Assembly: GCF_900109075.1 (NCBI RefSeq)
Contig: NZ_FNYS01000008.1
Coordinates: forward strand, 62,001 to 126,000
DNA length: 64,000 bases
Reading direction: 5' to 3'
Source of the DNA: Myroides marinus
GTDB lineage: Bacteria; Bacteroidota; Bacteroidia; Flavobacteriales; Flavobacteriaceae
Every line of letters begins with the position of its first letter. Position 1 is the first letter of the stretch. Both the position numbers and the translations under genes were made by a program. A model generated the notes under the pieces. It was not told where the DNA came from and made no database searches. It saw nothing but the letters and a program-made list of their open reading frames with translations. Positions 36,166-45,587 of the stretch are shown piece after piece.

Positions 36166-36714
36166 TTAGTTTTTTTCAGTTTCTTCTAGAAAGACTGCAT
36201 CTTCCTGTTCATGCTCAGACCAATGTACGCGGATAGTCTCCTCGTCAAAGGCATCTACTTGTCTTCCTCTATAATCAGGCTGTATAGGTAGATGACGACT
36301 AAAACGACGGTCTATTAATACTAATAGCTCTATCTCGGCTGGACGACCAAATGATTGTATAGCTGTGAGTGCGGCACGTATACTGCGTCCTGTATAAAGC
36401 ACATCGTCTATAAATACGACTTTCTTATCTTCTACTAAGAAGTCTATTTGTGTTTTATTTGCTTCAAGAGTCTTTTGATTTCTTCTAAAGTCATCGCGAA
36501 AGAATGTGATATCTAAGAAACCTAAAGGAACCTCTGATATACCATATTCTGTCTTTAAGATGCTTTTAATTCGCTCTGCTAAAAATTTACCTCTTGGCTG
36601 AATACCAATAAGTAAGGTGTTAGAAAAATCAAGATGTTTTTCTACTAATTGACAAGCCAAACGGTGTAGAATGATATCAATCTCTTTTGAAGTAAGTAAT
36701 ACTTTTGGATTCAT
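36166..36714 (-). CDS. pyrR: Bifunctional pyrimidine operon regulator / uracil phosphoribosyltransferase
   Basis: 182 residues. FIDDVLYTGRSIRAALTAI is the PRPP-binding signature; LLVLIDRRFSRHLPIQPDYR is typical of PyrR. The family binds pyr mRNA in response to UMP and often has UPRTase activity. It heads the pyrR-pyrB operon. No PyrR-type antiterminator hairpins are evident in the 150 bp upstream, so the regulatory mode here is unclear. Confidence 0.93.
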   Translation of the reverse strand: MNPKVLLTSKEIDIILHRLACQLVEKHLDFSNTLLIGIQPRGKFLAERIKSILKTEYGISEVPLGFLDITFFRDDFRRNQKTLEANKTQIDFLVEDKKVVFIDDVLYTGRSIRAALTAIQSFGRPAEIELLVLIDRRFSRHLPIQPDYRGRQVDAFDEETIRVHWSEHEQEDAVFLEETEKN

Positions 36715-36834
36715 ATATAAAAGAGTTGTGTTTGGGGGGTAAATTTACAATTAATTATCATTTACCACCAATTTATTGAAGATATATCTTATAAAAAATT
36801 ACATCTCTACAGATAGCATTCTAAATCATATTGG

Positions 36835-36842
36835 TATCTTTG
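36835..36842 (+). promoter_or_regulatory. Candidate -7 box for the META-like gene
   Basis: TATCTTTG matches TAnnTTTG and lies 27 bp before ATG 36869; no clear -33 box. Confidence 0.45.
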
Positions 36843-36868
36843 AGTAAAGATTAAAAACTACATTGCTT

Positions 36869-37675
36869 ATGCTTAAGTCTAAATTCATACTACTGTTCAC
36901 TTTCTTTTTCTCTTTACTAATACAGGCTCAACGTATAGAAGATCCTAAGATTTTAAGCAGTAAAGAAATACAAAAAGAACAATGGGTTCTTCAGGATAAA
37001 GAGAAAAACTTAACGCTACAATGGACTTCTACGGCTTTAGAAATCTCTTTGGCAAATAAAGGAGTCAATCAAGACCTACAAAAAACAGTCTATGCGAAAA
37101 TACCAATCAAAAAATTGCACGATGAAACTGATGAGTATGTAATCCTAACAGATGCTGTACAATTCTTACCTACATTCGTAAAGGTAGAATGGTCTCAAGA
37201 TGATTTAGAGTTTTTACGTGTGTTAGAAAACAGTGCTATTACTTTACATGCTGAGGGCGATGTACTAGAAGTACAGAAAGGAAAAGGAACTTCTTATAAG
37301 TTTTATAGCACAGCCTTTGATCGTATGTGTAAGTTCGTTACGCGTTTTGATTGGGGACTAATTGCTTTAAATAGAAACTCTGACAACTTACCTAAAATGA
37401 TTACTTCTTTTGACTTTGAGAACAAAGTAATGAGAGGGACTGTAAATGACATCCCTTTTGAAGTAAAGTTTGATGTATATTACGATCAAGATATATTCTC
37501 TTTTCACAGCTTTGAACTAGTACATGCCAAGAAAAATAAGAGTAGTCGAAAGGTAAAAGACAAGTTCTCTAAGTACTTCAATTCTACAGTTTACAGATAC
37601 GATATCGCAGAACAAACACTTAATTTCTACAAGAATGATAAGCTTGTATTAATGTTTGGTTTTATACTTAAATAA
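36869..37675 (+). CDS. Exported protein, degenerate paralogue of the META-domain gene next door
   Basis: 268 residues from ATG 36869 (the longer frame opens with TTG at 36863). Signal peptide MLKSKFILLFTFFFSLLIQAQ. It aligns in order with the 275-residue neighbour: LEFLRVLENSAITLHAEGD matches KFLKRISNGTITFNEVDGN, and KYFNSTVYRYDIAEQTLNFY matches KYFDNSTYQFSIADQTLIIY. It lacks the GYSGCN cysteine motif of META domains, so it appears to be a diverged duplicate. Function unknown. Confidence 0.75.
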   Translation: MLKSKFILLFTFFFSLLIQAQRIEDPKILSSKEIQKEQWVLQDKEKNLTLQWTSTALEISLANKGVNQDLQKTVYAKIPIKKLHDETDEYVILTDAVQFLPTFVKVEWSQDDLEFLRVLENSAITLHAEGDVLEVQKGKGTSYKFYSTAFDRMCKFVTRFDWGLIALNRNSDNLPKMITSFDFENKVMRGTVNDIPFEVKFDVYYDQDIFSFHSFELVHAKKNKSSRKVKDKFSKYFNSTVYRYDIAEQTLNFYKNDKLVLMFGFILK

Positions 37676-37679
37676 TACC

Positions 37680-37698
37680 AAAGGCATTTAGCCTTTTT
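37680..37698 (+). terminator. Short terminator after the first META-like gene
   Basis: AAAGGC, loop ATTTA, GCCTTTTT. Directly downstream of the stop at 37675. Confidence 0.6.
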
Positions 37699-37914
37699 AA
37701 AAATAAAAAGGAGGTAATATTTGATTTGATTAACTTATTGATAATATATGTATTATAAATTGTGATATTAAATAGGAATTACTATCTTTTCACAATCATT
37801 ATATAGTGACAACATTTTTAAACACATATCTATATATCAGATATTTACGTTTTAAAAAATACAAATACAAGTATAGGATTACTATTTAATTTTAGAATTA
37901 TTTTAATATTTATT

Positions 37915-38742
37915 ATGAAAAAATACGCTACAAGTTTATTTCTTTGTTTAACAAGCTTAGTAACTTTTGCGCAAGAAGGTTCTTCGGATACTCAAGAAAG
38001 ACATCCTCTAGCTCCAGACGGAATATGGAATGTTAGATGGGTATTACAAGACAGCAGTACACCTGGATCATTAAATCCTACTGATAAACACATCATGCTT
38101 AACCGTGAGTATGGCTCTTCTATCACTGGATATTCTGGATGTAATGTATTTGAATTACCAGTAACTAGAACTACGGTTGATTCTAAAGGAATACACATGA
38201 CGACTCGTTTTGCTACTCAATCTAAGAGAGAGTGTTCTACACAAGATACTTATGCTGAAAACAAATTCTTAAAGCGTATCTCTAATGGAACTATCACATT
38301 TAATGAAGTGGATGGAAATCTTTATTTATTAACTAAAGATAAAATTCAATATGTATTTGCTGATGAGAAATTAGACAAACTAGCTAAAGATCTTCGTCGT
38401 TATGACTGGAAACTAGTACAACTAGATGGTGAAACGGGTAACTTTAGACAATGGATCACTTTTAACTTCCACAACTATTTAGTAGAAGGAAATACTGGAT
38501 GTACTAAATTCAGTGCTCCTTTCGCAGTAGATGCTAAGAATAGTACAATTACTTTATTTGCTGTTGATGACGCTGCTGCTAAATCATGTGGTTCTAGTAA
38601 AGACAATGCTACTAAAGATCACTTCTTAAAATATTTCGACAATTCGACTTACCAATTCAGTATTGCTGATCAGACTTTAATTATCTATCAAAATGATAAG
38701 ATCGTTATGAAGTTCGATTTAGCTAAAAAGAATTCACTATAA
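37915..38742 (+). CDS. Exported double META (HslJ-like) domain protein
   Basis: 275 residues. Signal peptide MKKYATSLFLCLTSLVTFAQ. The first META domain (about 37-140) has WVLQD, ITGYSGCNVFELPV, KRECS and KFLKRI. The second (about 155-270) has YDWKLVQLDGE, VEGNTGCTKFSAPF, AAAKSCGS and DHFLKYF. META domains occur in HslJ and in flavobacterial envelope proteins linked to stress or resistance; a periplasmic role is inferred. It is the intact member of a tandem pair. Confidence 0.82.
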   Translation: MKKYATSLFLCLTSLVTFAQEGSSDTQERHPLAPDGIWNVRWVLQDSSTPGSLNPTDKHIMLNREYGSSITGYSGCNVFELPVTRTTVDSKGIHMTTRFATQSKRECSTQDTYAENKFLKRISNGTITFNEVDGNLYLLTKDKIQYVFADEKLDKLAKDLRRYDWKLVQLDGETGNFRQWITFNFHNYLVEGNTGCTKFSAPFAVDAKNSTITLFAVDDAAAKSCGSSKDNATKDHFLKYFDNSTYQFSIADQTLIIYQNDKIVMKFDLAKKNSL

Positions 38743-38746
38743 TATG

Positions 38747-38774
38747 AAAGCCTGTCTCGGACAGGCTTTTTTTT
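38747..38774 (+). terminator. Terminator of the META-domain gene
   Basis: 10-bp stem AAAGCCTGTC / GACAGGCTTT with TCG loop and a T run, 5 bp after the stop. Confidence 0.9.
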
Positions 38775-38945
38775 ATGGTTTGTTGTTTTTTATCGGGCGA
38801 ATTGTAATTCGCCTCTATATTGACGTGCTGTATGTTATTTAATACCGTAGGCAAACCTGTTACCTATTTTCAGTTACCCTTTCCTTGCCGAAGGCACACA
38901 TTGCTCATTCCTCATTATTCATTGTTCATTCCTAATTCTCCCCCA
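38775..38945 (+). repeat. Repeat mosaic downstream of the META-domain gene
   Basis: TTTGTTGTTTTT tract, REP-like hairpin at 38795-38814 (GGGCGAATT/AATTCGCCT with a G-T pair), TACCGTAGGCAAACC and TTGCCGAAGGCA modules, then TGCTCAT/TCCTCAT/TATTCAT/TGTTCAT/TCCTAAT heptamers (38902-38936). Unlike other tracts it follows a terminator and not a stop codon. Confidence 0.7.
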
Positions 38946-39040
38946 TCTTTTCTTCGTTAAATAAAAATTAACTTGAGAGAGGACACTCATTTTGAACAAT
39001 AAATATCCTACCTTAGTACACTAAATTACAATTTAGTTTT

Positions 39041-39583
39041 ATGAAAGCTTTAATTTTCAATGGTTCTTTAGATGAAGAAGCATTCCGTACATCGCGACGC
39101 ATTGCACAATATTATGCAGATCAGTTCATAAATTCTAATATTGAAGTTCGACAGATTCACTTATCCGATTTTCAGATTCCTATATTTCAAGCTAAACTAA
39201 TGGATAACGTCCCTGCTGATGTTATTGAATTTGCTAACGCTTTTAGAGAAGCTGATGTGATGATTTGGTTAACACCATTATATCACGGTAGCTTAACAGG
39301 AGTAATGAAAAATGCTATAGATTGGTTAGAAATAACCGCAAAAGATCAACCAGCTTATCTTACTAATAAAATAGTAGGTTTTACTTGCTGGTCAGCTGGT
39401 AATCAAGCTATGCAAGGTATCCAATCCTTAGACAACATTGCCAAAGCACTTAGAGCATGGTCTTTGCCTTATTCTATCCCAATAAGCAATTCGGATTTAT
39501 ACGAAAACAATGACCTTTCTGAGGTTTATAAAAAGAAAATGTCGATGCTGACAGATCTATTAATAGAGAGTCAATCGCGATAA
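39041..39583 (+). CDS. NADPH-dependent FMN reductase family flavoprotein
   Basis: 180 residues. LIFNGSLDEEAFRTSRRIAQ is a flavodoxin-like FMN-phosphate loop, and DVMIWLTPLYHGSLTGVMKN (about 89-108, with P-Y-H-G-S) is the signature of NADPH:FMN/quinone reductases. Cytoplasmic; physiological acceptor unknown. It stands alone with a clear terminator after it. Confidence 0.85.
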   Translation: MKALIFNGSLDEEAFRTSRRIAQYYADQFINSNIEVRQIHLSDFQIPIFQAKLMDNVPADVIEFANAFREADVMIWLTPLYHGSLTGVMKNAIDWLEITAKDQPAYLTNKIVGFTCWSAGNQAMQGIQSLDNIAKALRAWSLPYSIPISNSDLYENNDLSEVYKKKMSMLTDLLIESQSR

Positions 39584-39588
39584 AAATA

Positions 39589-39620
39589 AAAGCCTATTTG
39601 TGATACAAATAGGCTTTTTA
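39589..39620 (+). terminator. Terminator of the FMN reductase gene
   Basis: 13-bp perfect stem AAAGCCTATTTGT / ACAAATAGGCTTT (39589-39601, 39605-39617), 3-nt loop, then T run. Confidence 0.9.
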
Positions 39621-39787
39621 CTTACACATCACTTACTTTACAAATATTAATCTTTCTACTCTAATCCCATACTACAATAAGTCTAAAGACTAGGAACTAT
39701 TATATTAAGTCTATATTTTTTTATTGATAAAGACTATAATTTACACTAGTTTTTATAATCCTCATTTATATACTTTCAAATAAAAGG

Positions 39788-39814
39788 AAAGAGAGGCACC
39801 ACTACCTCTCTTTT
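39788..39814. terminator. Orphan hairpin in the convergent gap
   Basis: AAAGAGAGG (39788-39796) with CCTCTCTTT (39805-39813), followed by T4. There is no known gene that it would end; a short transcript may lie upstream. Confidence 0.45.
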
Positions 39815-40664
39815 CTTATAAAACAATTGAAAAACACCTTATTCAGGCCCCACTAAAAGCCCTCATTTTTTTAATTAACACTCTAAACTAGGGTACAAAT
39901 AACAATCCCTCACTCCGCCTAATACTAGTTTTCTTTTTCGTAAGCAATAATAAAAAATTAAGCTTAGGAGGGATTGATTATACTTTTAAAATCATTGACA
40001 TTTATAAACCACTTTTAAGTGGAGATGACTTAATGCAACTGATTTTCTTTTATTGATACTACTCAAGATTAAGTAAGTGAATAAAACCTGGCTAGAGTTG
40101 ACATTCTCGCTTGACTATGAAAAATACTACCATACGTAATAATTCTTAAGAATGTCAGTAATTCAACCTCTTATACAACCTTTTTTGTATCAATAAACTG
40201 TTGTTTTGTTTCTTGTACAGGACAAATGTACCAATGTTTTTAAACCTTACAAACCCTAGTAAAATTAGGGCTTACACCCTTGTTCACTGATTGTGGTTTT
40301 TTAAAAAACTTTATTCACCATTATAAAAAAATGCTACTCTAAAACAAGTCAATACCTCTCTTTACACCTCCTTTGTCTTTGTTTTATAAACATAAAAGAG
40401 CCTGATATATTCAATAACTTCATTAATTATTTACATATCTCCTTCATTAATTCACAACTATACCCTGAACTACTAAGTACATCTCAATCACTTATTGTGA
40501 CTTTAAAAACAATAATAATTAACATTTATTTAACTTAAAGAAGACAACACAAAATAACCAAATCAAGAGAATAATTATTTTATAAGTCAAAAACATTATA
40601 AAAAGGAACTCTATCGAGGCATATTTAATTAATCCTATATTAAACCAGATAGTAATCCCAAAAC

Positions 40665-40701
40665 AAAAAGGCTGTAAACTTTAATAATTTACAGCCTTTT
40701 T
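40665..40701. terminator. Terminator of the PorE-like gene
   Basis: 14-bp stem AAAAAGGCTGTAAA / TTTACAGCCTTTTT with a 9-nt loop, 22 bp after the stop at 40723; T runs on both strands. Confidence 0.9.
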
Positions 40702-40722
40702 GTTTTCTATTTATTCTATATT

Positions 40723-42648
40723 TTACCTCTGCAGAATAATAAACTCTGAACGTCTATTCTGAGCATCATCCCACTCAGTACAAGGTTCACACTGAATTTT
40801 TAATTCCTGAGAGCCATACCCTTGAGATTCTAATCTATTCTCTTCTATACCTTGAGATACAATATACTCCAAAGTAGCTTTAGCACGTTCATTAGATAGC
40901 TTTAAGTTATAAGCAGGACTACCTTTACTATCAGAGTGAGAATTGATCTTCACTCTCATATTCGGATAACGCTTCATTACTTTAACTAGTTTATTTAATT
41001 CTGCTTTACTATTCTCTGTAATTTCAGTTTGATTAAACGCAAACTGAATATCACCTAATTCTATCTTGTCCTTACCGATTACCAACTCTTCTAAAGGACG
41101 CATAAATACTTCTAGTTCTTGTACTCCTTCTTCTGCTTGAACAGTGATATCTATTAGTTCATCTAAATAATCTGGATGGGATATCTTAATCTTATAAGTC
41201 TCTTTACACTTAATCTCTCCTCTAGCCATCCCACTTCTACTAGATACTCCATGGTCTTCTACTTGTCTTCTAGTATTGATAAACTCAACTTTAGCATCAG
41301 CAATAGGAGTGTTAAACCCTTTGCTTTTAAGCATCGTTCTAAACTCTACAAAACACAGTTCAAAAGCTTTATAAACATCTGTTCGACCAATACGATCAGA
41401 AGAAAATAATCCCATCTGTTTATCTGGATAAAAACTAAATGCAAAGTCATTCTTAGCTGTATTTATAGGTTCACCTAAATTAGCAGGTGTCGCTGTAGGG
41501 GTATTCATATCCATTACATAGACATCCATACCTCCATATCCACCCCAACGATCTGAACTAAAATACAGTTTATTATCTGCTGATAAGAAAGGATAATCAT
41601 TACGAGTACCTGAGTTAATTACTGGTCCTAAATTCTCAGGAGTACCGAACTCATCATCTTCTAGTATAGCTACTCTCCATATATCTAACTCTCCGTGACT
41701 ACCAGGCATATTCGAGGCAAAATAAAGAAACTTGCCATCTGGTGATACAGAAGGATTAGTGTACATAAACCCTGCTCTAGTAAATCGCATTGGTTTTACC
41801 TTCTTCCACTTATCTTTATTTTTCTTAGCATAAAACAAGCTCATTAAGTGGTCTCTGTGTTTAACATTGTCATTTCGTCTAAACTTGCGATTGCGATAAG
41901 CCTCTGATGCAAAGTACATACGTTTACCATCTTTAGACAACACTGCAGTACCATCATTAAAACGTCTATTAACACGGCTCTTAATCCGTGCCACACCTTT
42001 TATAGGTTCATATTTTCCTTTAAACTCTGCGGTATATAAATCGTAATTAGGTTTGCGTTCCCACTTATCTCTAACTTCGAACACCTTACGCATCCACTTC
42101 TTCTCCTCTTTTGTTCTATTGGATACAAAGTACAATGTATCCCCAGGGCTTAACCACGCTCCATAATCATCATACTGTCTATCATTTAATCCTGATTCCT
42201 GAAACATATAAGTAGGATATCTATCCTTTAAGGCCTTATGTGCATCTGGTTTGGCTAAGAAGTCTTTCGCTCTAGAATCATCTGTAGGAGCTTTAGCAGC
42301 AAACTCTTGCATGATCTGTTTTGCTACCTCATATCGGCCATTCTTCTCCATCACCTTAGCATATTTATAATATATCTCTGGCTTTAGAGTAGAGTCATTC
42401 TGAGCAATAGCTTTGCCATAATATCTAGAAGCTTCTATATCTTGATTTAATCGGTCATAGCAATCTGCTAATTGCAAATGGATATAGTTAGGGGTACGTT
42501 TACCTGAAAGTAATCGTTTATACTCTTCTGCTGCTTTAGTATATTCTGTATTTTTATAATACTTATCTGCTCTTTTTAAGCTTGGTTTCTTTTTTGCCTG
42601 TACAGTTATACTTAAACTACACAATAAAACCATTAGAAAAATTCTCAT
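40723..42648 (-). CDS. OmpA-family protein with TPR and beta-propeller, PorE-like
   Basis: 641 residues. Signal peptide 1-18 (MRIFLMVLLCSLSITVQA), TPR repeats (about 25-130; EYTKAAEEYKRLL), PD40/WD40-like propeller blades (about 150-420; NPSVSPDGKFLYFASNMPGS), a carboxypeptidase-regulatory-like domain (about 430-520) and an OmpA peptidoglycan-binding domain (about 525-641; INSHSDSKGSPAYNLKLSNE). This order is that of PorE, an envelope component of the type IX secretion system. Paralogues of other function are common in flavobacteria, so the assignment is tentative. It has no porP/sprF neighbour here. Confidence 0.82.
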   Translation of the reverse strand: MRIFLMVLLCSLSITVQAKKKPSLKRADKYYKNTEYTKAAEEYKRLLSGKRTPNYIHLQLADCYDRLNQDIEASRYYGKAIAQNDSTLKPEIYYKYAKVMEKNGRYEVAKQIMQEFAAKAPTDDSRAKDFLAKPDAHKALKDRYPTYMFQESGLNDRQYDDYGAWLSPGDTLYFVSNRTKEEKKWMRKVFEVRDKWERKPNYDLYTAEFKGKYEPIKGVARIKSRVNRRFNDGTAVLSKDGKRMYFASEAYRNRKFRRNDNVKHRDHLMSLFYAKKNKDKWKKVKPMRFTRAGFMYTNPSVSPDGKFLYFASNMPGSHGELDIWRVAILEDDEFGTPENLGPVINSGTRNDYPFLSADNKLYFSSDRWGGYGGMDVYVMDMNTPTATPANLGEPINTAKNDFAFSFYPDKQMGLFSSDRIGRTDVYKAFELCFVEFRTMLKSKGFNTPIADAKVEFINTRRQVEDHGVSSRSGMARGEIKCKETYKIKISHPDYLDELIDITVQAEEGVQELEVFMRPLEELVIGKDKIELGDIQFAFNQTEITENSKAELNKLVKVMKRYPNMRVKINSHSDSKGSPAYNLKLSNERAKATLEYIVSQGIEENRLESQGYGSQELKIQCEPCTEWDDAQNRRSEFIILQR

Positions 42649-42780
42649 ATCACTCTCTTATATAGTCGAATAGATATAAAGTTACACTATTCGAACCTTT
42701 CATTAATCAAAAATACTATTTTAATAACGCATTTTATGTAAATTAGTTGTTCAAATCAGATAAAAAATCCCCTAAAACTT

Positions 42781-43365
42781 ATGGATATTCAATTAAAAAA
42801 AGCCTTCCTAGCCTTATACGATACTTTCAAAAGTGAGGATGCTCAAAAAACAGATAGATTAGACAAATGGAGAAATATAGAGCCTGAATCAGCTGAGTTT
42901 CTTTCTCTTCTAATCAAGACTAAAAATGCAAAGAAAATATTAGAATTAGGAACCTCTAATGGATTCTCTACTCTATGGTTAGCAGAAGCTGTCTCTCATA
43001 ATCAAGGAGAAATCATCTCGATTGATATCGAAAGAGATAGAACAAATAAGGCATTTGAAAACTTAAAGCAATTTGAGCTTCAATCTTATGTAGAGCTGTT
43101 AACTTATGACGCTGGACAATATCTAGCAGATACTACACTTGACTTTGACCTAATCTTATTAGATGCAGAGCGTAGCTATTATACTGGATATTGGAAGGAT
43201 TTAGAACGCCTTTTAGACCAATCTGAGTCTAGTATATTAGTTGTAGATAACGTTATCTCTCACGAGGCTGATGTAGAAGAATTCATTGCTATGATAGATG
43301 AACGAAAGTTTAAGAAAGTAGTCCTACCTATCGGCGCTGGTTTACTATTAGTGTGTAAAGAGTAA
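42781..43365 (+). CDS. Class I SAM-dependent O-methyltransferase-like protein
   Basis: 194 residues. ILELGTSNGFSTLWLAEAV (about 55-73) is the SAM-binding glycine motif I; IISIDIERDRTNKAF is the acidic loop and DFDLILLDAERSYYTGYWKD is the metal-dependent O-methyltransferase family 3 region. Likely a small-molecule or tRNA methyltransferase in the cytoplasm. It is divergent from the PorE-like gene, with 132 bp between. Confidence 0.82.
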   Translation: MDIQLKKAFLALYDTFKSEDAQKTDRLDKWRNIEPESAEFLSLLIKTKNAKKILELGTSNGFSTLWLAEAVSHNQGEIISIDIERDRTNKAFENLKQFELQSYVELLTYDAGQYLADTTLDFDLILLDAERSYYTGYWKDLERLLDQSESSILVVDNVISHEADVEEFIAMIDERKFKKVVLPIGAGLLLVCKE

Positions 43366-43379
43366 ATTATAAAAAAAAT

Positions 43380-43410
43380 AGCGTGAGGCAACTAGACACC
43401 TCACGCTTTT
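43380..43410. terminator. Bidirectional terminator between methyltransferase gene and pheA
   Basis: AGCGTGAGG / CCTCACGCT (43380-43388 and 43399-43407) flanked by A and T runs. Confidence 0.9.
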
Positions 43411-43443
43411 TTCACTAATTATCTACTAAAACTAATTATATTC

Positions 43444-44283
43444 TTATTCTGGTATGACTAGTTTATCTTGTTTGTACTCACCTAGTACTTTTAAATATCT
43501 AGTCGCTTTAGCCACTTCTTCTATCGCTTTATAGTATTTATCATAATCCTCGTTTACTAGTACTACACCAGCGTGAAATGAATATTGAAACACACTTCCT
43601 GACAGCGGTACAGACTGTATCTTACTTAAGTTTAGATCATGAGAAGCCAGTATTTCTAATACTTTACTCAAGCTTCCTTTTTGGTGATCTGTATAGAAAT
43701 ACAATGATGCTTTATTAAACCCCTCTACCTTCTTAGGCTCTCTGCTTAACAGAAAAAATCGAGTATAGTTGTCATATACATCGTGGATATTCTCTGCTAA
43801 GATTTCTAAATCATACATCTGAGCAGCTAGTGAAGATCCGATAGATGCTACTCCCTTATACTGTTTCTCTTGGATATTACGCGCACAAGTGGCTGTATCA
43901 TCCATCGCTAGACGCTTCCAATCGGTGTATTGATCTAGGAAGTTCTCACACTGTAATAGTGCCATCGGATGTGTACGCACCTCTGTAATATCAGCTAATG
44001 ACTGCCCTCTTAAGGCTAGTAAATGATGTCTAATGGGTAGTGCTATTTCTCCCCAAATATACAGGTCATTCTTAGTCATTAGTGAGTAATTAGGCAAGAT
44101 AGATCCTGCTATAGAATTCTCTATAGCCATCATTCCATAATCTACTTCTTTGTTTACTACTTGTTTTACTAATGAGTTAAAAGTAGGACTATCTACTATT
44201 TCAACTGGTTCTGTTTTAAAGAACTTCTCTACCGCCTCATGGTGGAAAGAACCTTTAATTCCTTGAATGACAACTGATTTCAT
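43444..44283 (-). CDS. pheA: Prephenate dehydratase with ACT domain
   Basis: 279 residues. GSFHHEAVEKFF, MMAIENSIAGSI and YTRFFLLSR (TRF substrate motif) are the prephenate dehydratase signatures. The C-terminal ACT domain (SLYFYTDHQKGSLSKVLEIL) binds phenylalanine for feedback inhibition. It makes phenylpyruvate in phenylalanine synthesis. No chorismate mutase domain is fused. Confidence 0.93.
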   Translation of the reverse strand: MKSVVIQGIKGSFHHEAVEKFFKTEPVEIVDSPTFNSLVKQVVNKEVDYGMMAIENSIAGSILPNYSLMTKNDLYIWGEIALPIRHHLLALRGQSLADITEVRTHPMALLQCENFLDQYTDWKRLAMDDTATCARNIQEKQYKGVASIGSSLAAQMYDLEILAENIHDVYDNYTRFFLLSREPKKVEGFNKASLYFYTDHQKGSLSKVLEILASHDLNLSKIQSVPLSGSVFQYSFHAGVVLVNEDYDKYYKAIEEVAKATRYLKVLGEYKQDKLVIPE

Positions 44284-44415
44284 ATATTATAATTTATTGG
44301 CGTGGTAATCTCACTAATGGAGAACTACCAAAGTTATAAGTTTTTAGCATTAACAGAAGGTTTAAGTAAGCTTATTTTCAGAAGTTTCTTACTTTTATAT
44401 TCTAATAACCACACT

Positions 44416-44862
44416 ATGAATATTGAAATTAGACCTTATCAAAACTCAGATAAACAAGAATTACTAGATATCTTACGACTCAATATCCCTACTTACTTTG
44501 CTCAAGAGGAAGCAAATGACTTAGCAGAATACCTAGACCATCACTTAGACTTATACTACGTTGCCCTAGATGGGAGTAGAATTATAGGAGCTGCGGGTGT
44601 TAACCGCAACTTTGACACAGAATCTGCAGCCTTAAGTTGGGGATTTTTACACCCTGACTATCACAGAAAGGGAGCTGGTTCTCTACTGCTTAAACACAGA
44701 TTAAGTATTCTAACTAATGATAGTAGAATCAAACATATACAAGTACGTACTTCTCAGGTCGTGTATCGCTTCTTTGAGAAACACAACTTTACACTAACTG
44801 AAGTCCAAAAAGATTATTGGGCAGAGGGATTAGATATGTATGTTATGAGATATCAATTATAA
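44416..44862 (+). CDS. GNAT-family N-acetyltransferase
   Basis: 148 residues from ATG 44416 (MNIEIRPYQNSDKQELLDIL); the 38 residues before it are promoter-region translation. LSWGFLHPDYHRKGAGSLLL contains the R/KGxG acetyl-CoA loop, and a C-terminal VYRFFEKHNFTLTEVQ follows. Substrate unknown. It is divergent from pheA with 132 bp between. Confidence 0.85.
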   Translation: MNIEIRPYQNSDKQELLDILRLNIPTYFAQEEANDLAEYLDHHLDLYYVALDGSRIIGAAGVNRNFDTESAALSWGFLHPDYHRKGAGSLLLKHRLSILTNDSRIKHIQVRTSQVVYRFFEKHNFTLTEVQKDYWAEGLDMYVMRYQL

Positions 44863-44933
44863 TTAAGCGTTAAAACGATAAGTTGTTTACAAATCGTTTT
44901 GTACTTTCACATCAATTTAAAACTCACACCATT

Positions 44934-45527
44934 ATGAAAAAGATATTAGCTATAGCAACTCTGTTAGCTATCACACCCTCATTTGCAAATAAAAACCTTA
45001 TTAATACCAATAAAGAAACACAAATGACACAAGCCCCAAAAGACAAAAAAAGTATCTATCAGTTTAAAGTAACTGATCTGTACGGAGAAGAATTTGACTT
45101 CGCATCCCTAAAAGGAAAGAAGATTATGATTGTAAACACTGCTTCTGAATGTGGACTTACTCCTCAGTATAAACAATTACAGAGCATGTACAACGAATTT
45201 GGTGGAGATAACTTCGTAATCGTTGGTTTCCCAGCAAACAACTTCGGTTCTCAAGAACCTGGTACTAACGAAGAGATTGCTACATTCTGTGAGCAAAACT
45301 ACGGTGTATCGTTCCCTATGATGAACAAAATATCAGTAAAAGGAAAAGACATAGCTCCTATCTATGAATTCCTTACTAAAAAGTCTAAAAACGGATTAGA
45401 GGACAGCGAAGTACAGTGGAACTTCCAAAAATACCTAATCGATGAAGAAGGTCACTTAGTGAAAGTAATCAACCCTAGAACGCTACCTGACGATCCAGAA
45501 ATCAAAGCTTGGGTTAAAGGAAAATAA
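44934..45527 (+). CDS. Exported glutathione peroxidase-family thiol peroxidase
   Basis: 197 residues from ATG 44934 (signal-peptide-like MKKILAIATLLAITPSFANK). NTASECGLTPQYKQLQ carries the peroxidatic cysteine, VGFPANNFGSQEPGTNEEI and VQWNFQKYLIDEEG hold the catalytic Gln/Trp/Asn. The family reduces hydroperoxides using thioredoxin or other thiols. The export signal suggests a periplasmic site. It is followed by menD in the same direction. Confidence 0.9.
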   Translation: MKKILAIATLLAITPSFANKNLINTNKETQMTQAPKDKKSIYQFKVTDLYGEEFDFASLKGKKIMIVNTASECGLTPQYKQLQSMYNEFGGDNFVIVGFPANNFGSQEPGTNEEIATFCEQNYGVSFPMMNKISVKGKDIAPIYEFLTKKSKNGLEDSEVQWNFQKYLIDEEGHLVKVINPRTLPDDPEIKAWVKGK

Positions 45528-45562
45528 GTCGTTTTGCATATCTAATACATAGCGTTTGTTCG

Positions 45563-45570
45563 TATCTTTG
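45563..45570 (+). promoter_or_regulatory. Candidate -7 box upstream of menD
   Basis: TATCTTTG matches TAnnTTTG and lies 18 bp before the menD ATG. The nearest TTTG (45533-45536) is 26 bp away, longer than the usual 19-20 spacing. Confidence 0.4.
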
Positions 45571-45587
45571 GGTTTTACTTTTAAATT

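Larger units (their letters stand above)
39584..40722. other. 1.14-kb non-coding gap between convergent genes
   Basis: No ORF of note on either strand, unusual for a convergent gap. It contains the terminators at 39589-39617 and 40665-40701, a further hairpin at 39788-39813, an inverted repeat CAATCCCTC/GAGGGATTG (39903-39911 and 39968-39976), and TGACATTCT/AGAATGTCA (40099-40107 and 40149-40157) around a 12-bp palindrome (40142-40153). Small RNAs or a decayed element are possible; nothing is certain. Confidence 0.5.

Noticed and set aside
36715..36868. PyrR attenuator upstream of pyrR
   Set aside because: No pair of mutually exclusive hairpins with a PyrR-binding loop could be found in the leader.
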